DNA from: Pectobacterium cacticida
GTDB lineage: Bacteria; Pseudomonadota; Gammaproteobacteria; Enterobacterales; Enterobacteriaceae
Assembly (NCBI RefSeq): GCF_036885195.1
Contig: NZ_CP133656.1
Coordinates: 2,604,001-2,668,000 of the forward strand
Direction: 5' to 3'
Length of the DNA stretch: 64,000 bases
Below the pieces are notes generated by a model. It saw only the letters and a list, made by a program, of their open reading frames with translations, did no database searches and was not told where the DNA came from. The translations under genes and the position numbers were made by a program. Shown in pieces: positions 26,573 through 35,726 of the stretch. Positions within the stretch are counted from its first letter, which is position 1; every line of letters begins with the position of its first letter.

Positions 26573-28240
26573 TTAGTTCTCTTTACGCTTTTCTATCATG
26601 TCTAATTTACGGGGCTGTGGCTGGTTAATGAAAGCCAGCTTAACTCTATTTTCTGTTGGTGGTATTTGATCAACAAAGCGGTTCTTATCCTGATTATCCA
26701 ACCTAAATGAGCCGACCAACGCCTCCATTGCCACAGCCTGGTCAGACATCGATTGCGCAGCGCTGGCTGATTCTTCAACTAAAGCCGCATTTTGTTGCGT
26801 CATGGTGTCAATCTGACCAACAGCCTGATTGATCTGGCGTATACCATCACTCTGCTCACGAGCCGCCTGTGCGATTTCATTAATAATCTGCTCCACGCTT
26901 TCAGCGTTAACTGACATCTCATGCATTGCCGTACCAGCCTTTTCGATTAAATCCCTACCCGCTTTGGCCTGCGCAACAGATTCATCAATTAATGCCTTAA
27001 TATCCTTAGCGGCTATTGCACTTTTTTGTGCCAAGTTACGCACTTCTCCTGCCACCACGGCAAAACCACGCCCAGTCTCACCCGCACGCGCGGCTTCCAC
27101 TGCCGCGTTTAACGCAAGTATGTTTGTTTGGAAGGCAATAGATTCAATCACAGTGATAATATCAGCCATCTTCTGCGAGGATTGGTGGATACCCGCCATC
27201 TGATGTACTGTTAGGGACATGATTTCATTATTACGTTTTACAATTGCTCCGCCGTCGACGACTCGCATTTGTGCCTGACGAGCGTTAGCGGCCGTATTTT
27301 CTACCGTGGCTGTCAGTTGCTCCAATGCTGACGCAGTCTCTTCTAAAGCGCTTGCCTGTTCCTCCGTTCGGGAGGACAAATCCTGATTACCCGCTGCAAT
27401 TTGTGATGCAGCACTCGATACCGCAGCGGCACTATCTCTGATCTGATGCAGTATTTTACTGATATTATGAACTGTGATCTTAAGGCCAGACAATAAGCGT
27501 CCAGTCTCATCTTGATGGTATTTATCCTTAAATTGCGTCGTCATATCGCCACGGCCGGTGGCCTCAATGCCATCCAATGCAACCATTACCGGGCGTACTA
27601 CACTACGAGTAATGACAAGGGCGGTTATAATTCCTAGCGAAATACTGATCAAGATGATAACGCCCATTTCCCAAAGCGTGGAAATGTAGCGATCCGACAT
27701 ATCCTGATCGGCCGCTATCATCCGGTTGTCACAGTACTCAATAAAAGCGGACACTAACTGCAATAATTGCTCCTGGACCACAAAAGCTTCACCAAAATAA
27801 ATATCCAATGCGCCATCACGGTCATTCTCCCGCAAGGAGATAATTTGGTTAATCAATTGCAGGGATCTGCTACGGACTTCATCTATATTGGCAAGAAGTT
27901 CAGCTGCTTTGGCATCACCAGCAGTATCAGATTTTAATTTTTCAAATAGAATATTATTTTTGGCTAAGCCGTTTTTTAAGGCTTCCGCTCGCTTCTGTCT
28001 CATCTCAATTTTGCGACTCAACAACATCTGACTCGTCGCGATATAATTGGCGTTGACTTGCCGGATAACTTCATTCCCAGTTACTGTCAGAGGATATTCA
28101 TTCTGTACAATCATTGACGCTGTATCTTTTAGCGTAGAGAGAGAGAAAATAGAAATACCTCCTACAAGAATCAGCATCAAACACAAAATTCCGAAACCAG
28201 ATCCAAGTCGCTTCCCTATTCCCCAATTCAAAATATTCAT
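26573..28240 (-). CDS. Methyl-accepting chemotaxis protein
   Basis: A transmembrane chemoreceptor of 555 residues. The first membrane helix (FGILCLMLILVGGISIFSL) is followed by a four-helix-bundle periplasmic ligand domain, then the second helix (MGVIILISISLGIITALVI), a HAMP domain (RSVVRPVMVALDGIEATGRG), and the signalling domain with the invariant hairpin IAFQTNILALNAAVEAARAG and GRGFAVVAGEVRNLA. The C-terminal tail is basic and lacks the NWETF-type CheR/CheB tether. The ligand is unknown. It is upstream of, and on the same strand as, the GGDEF-EAL gene, 170 bp apart. Confidence 0.93.
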   Translation of the reverse strand: MNILNWGIGKRLGSGFGILCLMLILVGGISIFSLSTLKDTASMIVQNEYPLTVTGNEVIRQVNANYIATSQMLLSRKIEMRQKRAEALKNGLAKNNILFEKLKSDTAGDAKAAELLANIDEVRSRSLQLINQIISLRENDRDGALDIYFGEAFVVQEQLLQLVSAFIEYCDNRMIAADQDMSDRYISTLWEMGVIILISISLGIITALVITRSVVRPVMVALDGIEATGRGDMTTQFKDKYHQDETGRLLSGLKITVHNISKILHQIRDSAAAVSSAASQIAAGNQDLSSRTEEQASALEETASALEQLTATVENTAANARQAQMRVVDGGAIVKRNNEIMSLTVHQMAGIHQSSQKMADIITVIESIAFQTNILALNAAVEAARAGETGRGFAVVAGEVRNLAQKSAIAAKDIKALIDESVAQAKAGRDLIEKAGTAMHEMSVNAESVEQIINEIAQAAREQSDGIRQINQAVGQIDTMTQQNAALVEESASAAQSMSDQAVAMEALVGSFRLDNQDKNRFVDQIPPTENRVKLAFINQPQPRKLDMIEKRKEN

Positions 28241-28347
28241 TGCTGTGCTCTCTGTCTTTTCAAAACATTGATTGCCATATTTCCTTTATTGCTTATTTTT
28301 TATACAAAATTATTATCGTAAATATTGCTAATGTATTAAACGGTATA

Positions 28348-28506
28348 TTAAGTATACTTACCGTTAGCCTTGCCCAGTCCGCTTATCGGCAAGCGTGAGG
28401 TAGGATGAAATCCGTCATTTATAGAACGTAAATGAAGAGAAGCATCAAAACGCCAGCCAATTTCTTTCATGGCCAAAAATGCATCAATGCCAGCATAACG
28501 GGACAT
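28348..28506 (-). CDS. Short open frame, 52 aa, uncertain
   Basis: Reads MSRYAGIDAFLAMKEIGWRF then DASLHLRSINDGFHPTSRLP. The composition is protein-like and the local GC content is higher than the surroundings, so it may be a fragment of a real gene. I do not recognise it, and the ribosome site is weak. Confidence 0.3.
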   Translation of the reverse strand: MSRYAGIDAFLAMKEIGWRFDASLHLRSINDGFHPTSRLPISGLGKANGKYT

Positions 28507-28612
28507 ATCATGTACCCTTTAAAACATGTATTAACATAAAAATGTGTTATGACACGTGTAATTAGTTACAAATTATTGATCTTCCGTTATGAATATGTCA
28601 CATCGATTATAA

Positions 28613-28667
28613 CGATCGATAAATAAACCACGATAGAAAATGACTATCATAGGTAATTTATCGATCG
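28613..28667. repeat. 12-bp perfect inverted repeat with nested hairpin
   Basis: CGATCGATAAAT and ATTTATCGATCG are separated by 31 bp. The spacer itself contains GATAG-N7-CTATC. The stretch is AT-rich and non-coding and lies 108 bp before the second integrase remnant. It could be a recombination or regulatory site. Confidence 0.6.
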
Positions 28668-28774
28668 CTAAATTCGATTTGATAGACTCAGTTCTCATTA
28701 ATTTCAACAGCATACGATAGATACAACCATAGCATCGATATTTTTTAGAAAAAAAAGATCAACCCAATGAAAGT

Positions 28775-29495
28775 ATGCGAGCTGACATATGCGAGGAAAA
28801 GCGCGCCTCCAGAGCACAACAGGAAAAACTGGCATACAAGAAAAGGACTTTTGCCAAATGTGCTGAAGAAGAAGTTATCAAAATCAAGACTAAAGAACTC
28901 AAAAACCAGAAACATATCGCGCAGTGGCGTTCTACGCTGGAAACCTATTCTTATCCATTTATTGGTCAAAAAGTCGTTAGCAAAATAACAAAAGCCCATG
29001 TTTTAACCATACTGGAACCGATATAGTTAACCCAAAATGAAACGGCAAGCCGTCTTCGTGGACGCATTGAGGTTGTGTTGGACTACGCCAAAGCCAAAGA
29101 ATACTGCGAAGGTGATAACCCCGCAGCATGGAAAGGAATGTTAAAACCCCTTCTCCCCATACCTAGCAAAGTACAAATCCCAAAACATCTATGCAGCGTT
29201 GCCTTACAGAGAAATTGGCACATTCATGACTGACCTTAAGGAATTGCCTCGGTTTGCAGATAACAACGTTGTATTCTCTGCGCCTCGAGGTGGACAACTT
29301 TCCGATATGTCGTTACTAGCTGTGTTAAAACGGATGGGACATACAGGACTAACGCAGCACGGCTTTAGATCCACCTTCCGTGATTGGGCGGGAGAAACCA
29401 CCTCATACCAACGCGAAGTTATCGAGCATGCGTTGGCACACCAATTGGCAGACAAAGCAGAAGCCGCTTATCAGTTGCGGGACATTATGGCCTAA
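28775..29495 (+). pseudogene. Second tyrosine-recombinase integrase, decayed
   Basis: Begins inside the arm-binding/core-binding region (ASRAQQEKLAYKKRTFAKCA). It has a TAG at 29024 where relatives have Trp (EPI-stop-LTQNETASRLRG), a one-base insertion near 29191 and an internal deletion of the middle catalytic region. It resumes at FADNNVVFSAPRGGQLSDMS with the catalytic block TQHGFRSTFRDWAGE. The final tyrosine region is altered (AEAAYQLRDIMA). It differs in sequence from the integrase near tRNA-Arg, so two separate elements integrated here. It is dead. Confidence 0.85.
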
Positions 29496-29629
29496 ACGGG
29501 TGGCGCTGATGGATGAGTGTTATTGTATGAATAAAGGCTTTCCAGAGGTATAGCGGGGACGATGATAATTCTTACCCGTTATTTGTTTATCTAATTAATT
29601 TATTGACTTTACTGCGACAGGAGTCGGCA

Positions 29630-29941
29630 ATGATAGTAAGAACATGGCATGGTTGTGTGCCACTGGAGCACGCAGAAGGTTTTGCAACTCATCTTCAATT
29701 AACAGGTGTCACACATTCGCAAGGCATAACCGGTAATCAGGGCGCTTATGTTAAGCGAGTCACCCAGGGGAACTGGGAACATTTTTTTCTTGCGACTTAT
29801 TGGACTGATATTGATGCGGTTAAGGCTTTTGCTGGTGAGGATTATCATATCGCCGTAACCTACCCTGAAGATGATAAATTTTGCTTTTTATCTGATCCTT
29901 ATGTTTTTCAGCATGAAGTTCAGGCTATTAAGCCATTGTAA
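29630..29941 (+). CDS. ABM-like (antibiotic biosynthesis monooxygenase fold) protein
   Basis: A 103-residue single-domain protein, MIVRTWHGCVPLEHAEGFAT with FLATYWTDIDAVKAFAGEDY in the middle. This has the dimeric ferredoxin-like ABM layout with its paired W/Y and AF positions. Substrates in this fold vary (quinones, haem, quorum molecules), so none is claimed. ATG 29630 is preferred over an upstream start at 29603 because the MIVRTW start is typical. It appears intact, set between two mobile-element relics. Confidence 0.7.
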   Translation: MIVRTWHGCVPLEHAEGFATHLQLTGVTHSQGITGNQGAYVKRVTQGNWEHFFLATYWTDIDAVKAFAGEDYHIAVTYPEDDKFCFLSDPYVFQHEVQAIKPL

Positions 29942-29982
29942 GTATAGTGATAGCTACATGGGAAAAACGGTGATGCATCCAA

Positions 29983-30440
29983 TTAATAGAACATGTACTT
30001 TTCGATGAGGGAACCGATGACTTTTTCGTGGATTTCAACCGAGCGTGAAAAGCAAACCGTTTTACAAGCCAGCCGTTTAATGCGGGCGCGGAGCGTCAGG
30101 TTATTACGTTCAATGCGTTGCGTAAAAATCTTGCCTGTGAGGTGCTTATCCTTCGGAACTTCTCTGGCATAGCTACCCCAGTTATCGCTGGTGAGCATGC
30201 CGATGGTGAGGGGGTCAACAACCCCAGCAGCTCCCGACACGTTTCATCGGTACGCGGGCCGAAGGCGTAGGCCAGTACGCCGCCTGTTTTCGTGTTATAA
30301 GCGTACCAGAGCCAGTGTTGCTGCGCTTTGCTGCCAACAAAGCTCCATTGCTCATCGAGTTCGCAGATAAGGGCAATATCGGCGTGAGCAACGGGTAAAG
30401 AGGTATTTTTAACGATATGGATAAGAGGAGATGGGTTGAT
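29983..30440 (-). pseudogene. IS1-family transposase (InsB) remnant
   Basis: The minus strand reads ADIALICELDEQWSFVGSKA, HWLWYAYNTKTGGVLAYAFG, then a frameshift near 30210, then GMLTSDNWGSYAREVPKDKH, KIFTQRIERNNLTLR and FSRSVEIHEKVIGSLIEKYM to the end. This is the InsB half of IS1. InsA and the 5' end are missing, so the copy cannot move. Confidence 0.85.
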
Positions 30441-30573
30441 AATCAGGGGAAATTAGAAGAAAAAACAGATAGGTCAAAAACAAAAAAACTTCCAGTTAAG
30501 AAAGCTTTTATGCTGCACTTTATGCAGGGTAGAACCAAAATTCACTTATAACTTATTGATTCTATTATATGGT

Positions 30574-30661
30574 TGGCGGAGGAGTAGAGATTCGAACTCT
30601 AGAACACTTTCGCGTCGCCGGTTTTCAAGACCGGTGCCTTCAACCACTCGGCCACTCCTCC
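30574..30661 (-). tRNA. serT: tRNA-Ser (anticodon UGA)
   Basis: An 88-nt class II tRNA with encoded CCA: acceptor GGAGGAG/CTCCTCC, anticodon loop with TGA (GGTCTTGAAAACC), a long variable arm, and T-loop GAGTTCGAATCTC. Its 3' end faces the island, so it may have been an attachment site. In E. coli serT is far from both flanking blocks. Confidence 0.97.
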
Positions 30662-30916
30662 GCAATGACGCGCACTATAAACAGTGCGCCGCATATTGTA
30701 AAGATACACAATGCTCAACTGCTTAAAAAATAGATGATAACGCGTTGAAAGCGCAGAAAACAGGCAATATCCTCAGTATCGTCTCTTCGTGCCACGGTTT
30801 GGAATCCAGCGTGTTTACCTCAACGAGAGACACGTTTATTTCATGGTGACTGTCCATTTTCCGCTGCGTACTTTATCGTAGACGCATTGACCCCTCATTT
30901 TATTGACGAGACGACA

Positions 30917-31738
30917 ATGACCTACCGAGTAATTGCACTTGATCTTGATGGCACCCTTTTGAATCAACAGAAAAAAATACTTCCCGAATCCATTAGTGCG
31001 CTCACGCTGGCCCGCCAGCAAGGCATACAAGTGATGATCGTTACCGGGCGACACCACTCCGCGATCCATCCCTTTTATCAGGGATTACAATTGGATACAC
31101 CGGCAATTTGTTGTAACGGAACCTATGTTTATGACTATTTGCAATGTCGGGCATCACATACAAATCCACTGTCTGCTACACAAGCTAAAGATGTCATCGC
31201 ATTGCTTGAGGCGTCCAACATTCATGGGCTGATGTATGCCGATGACGATATGTATTATCAATATTCTACCGGACACGTCGTCCGTACACAGGCGTGGGCC
31301 GCTAGCCTGCCAGAGCAACAGCGCCCTCGCTTTGCTCAAGTAGAAGACCTGGTACATCAGACAGAAGTTTCACGCGCAATCTGGAAATTCGCAACTACGC
31401 ACACCGATATCCCCACGTTACAGCGTTTTGCAATTGAAGTTGAGAAACAGCTAGGATTAGCCTGCGAGTGGTCTTGGCAGGATCAAGTTGATATTGCTCA
31501 AACAGGCAACAGCAAAGGCAAACTACTCCAGCAATGGCTGAGCGAACAAGGCATCGACATGAAGGAGGTCGTGGCGTTCGGCGATAACTTTAATGATATT
31601 AGTATGTTGGAAGGCGCAGGCCTGGGTGTTGCCATGGGCAACAGCGCCGATGAAATCAAAGCTCGCGCCGATTTGGTGATTGGCAGCAATGAGGAACCCG
31701 GCATCGCAGAGATCATTCATAGCCGCGTTCTGGCATGA
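30917..31738 (+). CDS. ybhA: HAD-family sugar/pyridoxal phosphatase YbhA
   Basis: A Cof-type HAD hydrolase that dephosphorylates pyridoxal phosphate and some sugar phosphates in E. coli. Motif I, DLDGTL, is at residues 9-14; motif II is IVTGRHH, with Lys in NSKGK and motif IV in FGDNFNDISML. CCNGTYVYDY matches YbhA specifically. I start at ATG 30917 (MTYRVIALDL); the frame opens 10 codons earlier. It converges with modC, as in E. coli. Confidence 0.93.
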   Translation: MTYRVIALDLDGTLLNQQKKILPESISALTLARQQGIQVMIVTGRHHSAIHPFYQGLQLDTPAICCNGTYVYDYLQCRASHTNPLSATQAKDVIALLEASNIHGLMYADDDMYYQYSTGHVVRTQAWAASLPEQQRPRFAQVEDLVHQTEVSRAIWKFATTHTDIPTLQRFAIEVEKQLGLACEWSWQDQVDIAQTGNSKGKLLQQWLSEQGIDMKEVVAFGDNFNDISMLEGAGLGVAMGNSADEIKARADLVIGSNEEPGIAEIIHSRVLA

Positions 31739-31867
31739 TCGGCAACAAATAATGGCGCGGTCATGACCGCGTCTGACGTTCGGCGACGTTACCACATACT
31801 GACCAGACCATCGCTAAACGTGCCGATTTATCCCCTGTGATAATATGCACCGCTTTAAGCCGCGTAG

Positions 31868-32926
31868 TTACGCCGTAATGGAGACGCTTTTAACCTGCGC
31901 GTAGACAACCTGCCCTGCGTGAAGCGCGAGATCGTCTCGCGCCCACGGTGTGATACGCGACCACAGCGTTTGTTGGCCTACCGCTAATTTAACTTCAACC
32001 TGTTCACCAACATCGAGGCACTCCACTACGCTGGCGCACAGCACGTTACGGATGCTGCTCCGTTTCGGCGGCGCAAGTGCCAATGAGACATCCGCCGCAT
32101 TTACCCGAATGCGTAATAGCGTATCTTGCGGCAGCGCAACCTTCCCAACCCATATTTGTTGGTCACCTAGTGCTAGCGCCGTCATCGCATAGCGTTCATG
32201 CTGACCTAATACGCGCACGTTCAGAATACTGCTCTGTTCCTCTTTCGGCAGCCAGGGACGAAGCGCGCTACTGGCCCACACATCCGCCAACTCCCCCTGC
32301 GCGATTACCTTGCCTTTATCAAGCACCACCACGCAATCGGCGAGCCGGACAATCTCTTCCAGACTATGGCTAACATACAAAATCGGGATATTGACTTCTT
32401 TCGCCAACCGCTCCAGATAAGGTAACAATTCACGCTTTCTTGGTAGATCCAGCGACGCTAGCGGTTCATCCATCAGCAACAACTCCGGCGCCGTCAGCAA
32501 TGCTCGGCCAATAGCGATACGCTGTTTTTCTCCACCGGATAATGTGCGCGGATAACGATTCAATAATGGTTCGATACCCAGTAAATCAATAATCTCGCCA
32601 AACTGCGACGCCATCGTTTCCGCCATACCGTAACGTAAATTACCGCTCACTCGGTAGTGGGGAAACAGGCGCGCATCCTGAAACACATAGCCAATTCTGC
32701 GCTTTTCAGGCGGTAGAAAAATACGCTGCTGCGTATCCACCAAGACATGATTATTAAGCACAATTCGCCCGCCATCCGGACGAGTCAGACCAACCACCGC
32801 ATTGATTAGCGATGTTTTCCCTGCTCCGGATACGCCGAAAATAGCAGTAATGCCGTTTGCGGGCAGTTCAGACTGAACGCTGAGGTTAAGACTGCCCAGT
32901 TGCTGATGAAAATCGAGTTGCAGCAT
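31868..32926 (-). CDS. modC: Molybdate ABC transporter ATP-binding protein ModC
   Basis: Powers molybdate import with ModB and ModA. The 352 residues equal the E. coli length: Walker A GVSGAGKTS, signature LSGGEKQRIAIGRA, Walker B LLLMDEPLASLD, and a C-terminal Mop-type regulatory domain. The ATG 32926 overlaps the modB stop by one base (TAATG), so translation is coupled; the longer open frame is rejected. Confidence 0.97.
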   Translation of the reverse strand: MLQLDFHQQLGSLNLSVQSELPANGITAIFGVSGAGKTSLINAVVGLTRPDGGRIVLNNHVLVDTQQRIFLPPEKRRIGYVFQDARLFPHYRVSGNLRYGMAETMASQFGEIIDLLGIEPLLNRYPRTLSGGEKQRIAIGRALLTAPELLLMDEPLASLDLPRKRELLPYLERLAKEVNIPILYVSHSLEEIVRLADCVVVLDKGKVIAQGELADVWASSALRPWLPKEEQSSILNVRVLGQHERYAMTALALGDQQIWVGKVALPQDTLLRIRVNAADVSLALAPPKRSSIRNVLCASVVECLDVGEQVEVKLAVGQQTLWSRITPWARDDLALHAGQVVYAQVKSVSITA

Positions 32927-33612
32927 TATCCCCCCAACCGCTTGCGGCTCCAGTTTGTTAACCATTCCGATGCCAACAGCGCCCCAAGCGACAAGACAAT
33001 CGCGATGATGCAGAGTCTGGCGGCATCAGCCTCCGCGCCGGGTGTTTCAATCAACGTATACATCGCCAGCGGGATAGTGCGGGTTTCACCGGGAATATTG
33101 GAAACAAACGTAATCGTCGCGCCAAACTCCCCCAGCGATCGGGCAAAGGCCAGTACCGTTCCCACCACAATGCCGGGAAAAGAGAGTGGTAATGTGATAG
33201 TGAAAAACACGCGCCAAGGCGAGGCCCCCAGTGTTCTGGCGGCCTGTTCCAGATTCCTATCGACGGCATCGAGAGACAACCGAATGGCCCTGACCATCAA
33301 TGGAAACGCGACTATCGCCGACGCCAATGCTGCACCGCGCCAACTAAAACTGAAGCTGAAGCCGAACCAATCATAGAGCCAGGACCCGATGACGCCACGC
33401 CTCCCCATCGCAATCAAGAGCAGATAGCCGATAACCACGGGTGGTAGCACCAGGGGGAGATGAATAACACTATCCAACAGGGATTTACCAGGGAACCGGC
33501 AGCGTACCAACACCCACGCCACCACTATCCCAAACGGTAAACTGCATGCCACAGCCATGACGGAAACCCGGAGGCTCAGCTCAATCGCCTGCCATTCGTA
33601 CTCACTCAGCAT
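32926..33612 (-). CDS. modB: Molybdate ABC transporter permease ModB
   Basis: An inner-membrane permease of 228 residues with about five helices. It has the ABC coupling motif EQAARTLGASPWRVFFTITLP (EAA loop) near residue 138 and the family segment PLVLPPVVIGYLLL. It starts two bases after the modA stop and overlaps modC. Confidence 0.96.
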   Translation of the reverse strand: MLSEYEWQAIELSLRVSVMAVACSLPFGIVVAWVLVRCRFPGKSLLDSVIHLPLVLPPVVIGYLLLIAMGRRGVIGSWLYDWFGFSFSFSWRGAALASAIVAFPLMVRAIRLSLDAVDRNLEQAARTLGASPWRVFFTITLPLSFPGIVVGTVLAFARSLGEFGATITFVSNIPGETRTIPLAMYTLIETPGAEADAARLCIIAIVLSLGALLASEWLTNWSRKRLGG

Positions 33613-33614
33613 AA

Positions 33615-34385
33615 TTAGCGAGGCGCGAAGCCGTAACGTTTAAATACGGCGGCTGCTTCCGGCGTTTTAAGGTAATTATAAAAATCATTAACTGCAGCAT
33701 TATTACGTGATTTCACAATCGCCATCGGATATTCCACCGGCTTGTGGCTCGTTGCCGGGAACGTGCCTATGACCTTAACTTTATCACTAGCCACCGCGTC
33801 AGACCCATAAACAATCCCCAACGGCGCCTCTTCACGTTCTACCAGCGCCATGGCCGCGCGTACGTTGTTAGCGCGCGCCATCAGCGGAGAAAGTTCGTCC
33901 CAAACTTTCAGATGCTGTAAAGCTTCCTTAGCGTAGATGCCGGCAGGTACATGATCCGGGTCACCTACAGCCAAACGCCCGCCCTTCAATAGATTTTTCC
34001 AATCGGTTTTGTCATCAATGTTGACATTTTTCTGGGCGCTCGTCTTCGGCGCGATCACCACCAGTTCATTGCCCAACAGGGTGTAGCGCGTCGTGGTATC
34101 CATCAGATGCTTATCCTGCGCATAGTCCATCCACTGCTGATCGGCGGAAATGAACAAATCGGCAGGCGCGCCTTGTTCAATCTGGCGCGCCAGCGTGGAA
34201 GATGATGCGTAAGAGGCCACGACGGCAACGTTTTTCTCCTTTTGATATTGTGTGGCAATATCTTGCAACGCATTCGTCAGCGAGGCGGCGGCAAAGACCG
34301 TGACCTTGTCTTTTGCCACTGCAGGCAATGCAATTGCGGCACTGAATGCCAGCGCGGCTACCCATTTTAACCAGTGTTGCTTCAT
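33615..34385 (-). CDS. modA: Molybdate-binding periplasmic protein ModA
   Basis: Captures molybdate or tungstate for ModBC. The signal peptide from ATG 34385 (MKQHWLKWVAALAF) ends near AVAKD. Ligand-site motifs include FAAASLTNALQDIA, YASSSTLARQIEQGAPAD and GDPDHVPAGIYAKEAL. The open frame extends 21 codons further without a signal, so 34385 is chosen. A ModE box lies just upstream. Confidence 0.97.
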   Translation of the reverse strand: MKQHWLKWVAALAFSAAIALPAVAKDKVTVFAAASLTNALQDIATQYQKEKNVAVVASYASSSTLARQIEQGAPADLFISADQQWMDYAQDKHLMDTTTRYTLLGNELVVIAPKTSAQKNVNIDDKTDWKNLLKGGRLAVGDPDHVPAGIYAKEALQHLKVWDELSPLMARANNVRAAMALVEREEAPLGIVYGSDAVASDKVKVIGTFPATSHKPVEYPMAIVKSRNNAAVNDFYNYLKTPEAAAVFKRYGFAPR

Positions 34386-34405
34386 TTTTATCCCCTCGTG
34401 CCTTT

Positions 34406-34429
34406 CGTTGTGTAAATAATAATATAACG
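34406..34429 (-). promoter_or_regulatory. ModE operator of modABC
   Basis: On the minus strand the site begins CGTTATATTATT and ends ACACAACG, the ModE palindrome pattern (CGTTATAT ... ACAACG/ATAACG). It lies 20-45 bp upstream of the modA ATG. ModE-molybdate is expected to repress here, and modE itself lies 0.5 kb away. Confidence 0.85.
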
Positions 34430-34488
34430 AATTATCAGACAGTGTCATGCGCTTTAAAGGGGTAGATGCCGAGGGGGTAGAAAAACGA

Positions 34489-34508
34489 TGTCCGGTAAAA
34501 ACCGGACA
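34489..34508 (-). terminator. Terminator of acrZ
   Basis: TGTCCGGT-AAAA-ACCGGACA is a perfect 8-bp stem, followed on the minus strand by CGTTTTTC, 38 bp past the acrZ stop. Confidence 0.75.
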
Positions 34509-34545
34509 TTAGGTAGAACGAGCAGAAAAGGATTTTATATCGATA

Positions 34546-34695
34546 CTAATTTTTTGCGCGTTGGTCATCAGCGTGGCCGATGCGAGACAATACGTTAAAC
34601 AGTTCACCCAGGCAGTAAATCGCCCCCATAATGACCACCATCATTACAGGAACCATGGCAACTGCGAATAGCAGGCTTTTTAACAACTCCAACAT
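34546..34695 (-). CDS. acrZ: AcrZ, small AcrB-associated membrane protein
   Basis: A 49-residue single-helix inner-membrane protein that binds AcrB and tunes export of some drugs by AcrAB-TolC. It begins MLELLKSLLFAVAMVPVMMV and continues to YCLGELFN, matching E. coli AcrZ in length and pattern, with a soluble polar tail. It sits between modA and modE, as in E. coli, and is divergent from modE. Confidence 0.92.
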   Translation of the reverse strand: MLELLKSLLFAVAMVPVMMVVIMGAIYCLGELFNVLSRIGHADDQRAKN

Positions 34696-34893
34696 GCTAA
34701 CCTCACTTAAATTGCAACGGCCACCATTATTATAGCCCGTTCAATGCGCTATTTTATGGTAAACCAGAATCGTTGTAACCGTCGTTCAGTTTACCGCAGC
34801 AAGAGGAAATAGTACGCCTATTTGTGCGATTTGCCCCTGATGAAAAAAATGGCGACAATAAAGCAAATTAAAATCACCAACGGCGCCCTCACC

Positions 34894-35685
34894 ATGCAGG
34901 CTGAAATTCTTCTTACGCTAAAACTCCAACAACGTTTATTCGCCGACTCACGTCGCATTGAATTACTTAAACAAATTCGTCATACCGGCTCAATCAGCCA
35001 AGGGGCAAAACTGGCGGGAATCAGCTATAAGAGCGCATGGGATGCCATCAACGAGATGAATCAACTCGCCGAGAAAACCATTGTTGAACGCATGACCGGG
35101 GGCAAAGGCGGTGGCGGCGCAGTGCTAACACGCTATGGCGAACGCCTTCTCCAACTCTACGATTTGCTCGCGCAAATTCAGCAAAAAGCGTTTGATGTCT
35201 TACAGGAAGAGGGGTTGCCGTTGGATAGCCTGCTGGCAGCTATCGCGCGTTTCTCATTGCAAACCAGTGCGCGCAACCAGTTTTTTGGAACCGTGCTCGC
35301 ACGTGGTGAAGAACACGTACAACAACACCTGGATATTTTACTCGCCAATGGTAAAACAACGATCCGCACGCTACTCACACAACAAAGTGCCGAACGTCTG
35401 CAATTGCAAAAAGGTAAAGATGTGCTGGCACTGATAAAAGCGCCGTGGATCGAAGTTTACGCTGCGACGTCGGCAGCACCCGCCGCCGATAATGTCTTGG
35501 CAGGGCAAATTCAGAGCATTCAGCACGGGGTGGAAAACAGCGAATTACTCATCACGCTGGCGGGAGAAGAAACCTTATGCGCCATCGTGCCTAATACCTG
35601 CCTTGAGCAGCAAAAATTGCAACCGGGGACGGAGGTAAAGGCATGTTTCAATGCCGATCGCGTCATCATTGCCACGCTCTGTTAA
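34894..35685 (+). CDS. modE: Molybdate-responsive transcriptional regulator ModE
   Basis: A dimeric regulator that binds DNA when loaded with molybdate. The N-terminal winged helix has GSISQGAKLAGISYKSAWDA and the wing GGKGGGGAVLT; two C-terminal Mop repeats bind the oxyanion (SARNQFFGTV, LALIKAPW and the end FNADRVIIATLC). ATG 34894 (MQAEILLTLKLQQRL) is the family start; the open frame begins 24 codons earlier. The 263 residues match E. coli. Confidence 0.97.
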   Translation: MQAEILLTLKLQQRLFADSRRIELLKQIRHTGSISQGAKLAGISYKSAWDAINEMNQLAEKTIVERMTGGKGGGGAVLTRYGERLLQLYDLLAQIQQKAFDVLQEEGLPLDSLLAAIARFSLQTSARNQFFGTVLARGEEHVQQHLDILLANGKTTIRTLLTQQSAERLQLQKGKDVLALIKAPWIEVYAATSAAPAADNVLAGQIQSIQHGVENSELLITLAGEETLCAIVPNTCLEQQKLQPGTEVKACFNADRVIIATLC

Positions 35686-35726
35686 CATCGCTTTAGTGTT
35701 ACCGTCGGACTGACGAAGGATTAAAA

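Noticed and set aside
19682..30573. A second copy of the tRNA-Arg or tRNA-Ser 3' end (att site) at the far side of the island
   Set aside because: Reading through the interval I found no convincing duplicate; the short TGTCCCCGA match at about 24410 is part of the IS element end.
34489..34508. The TGTCCGGT palindrome as a regulator site
   Set aside because: It is followed by a T-run just after acrZ, so it is better explained as a terminator.
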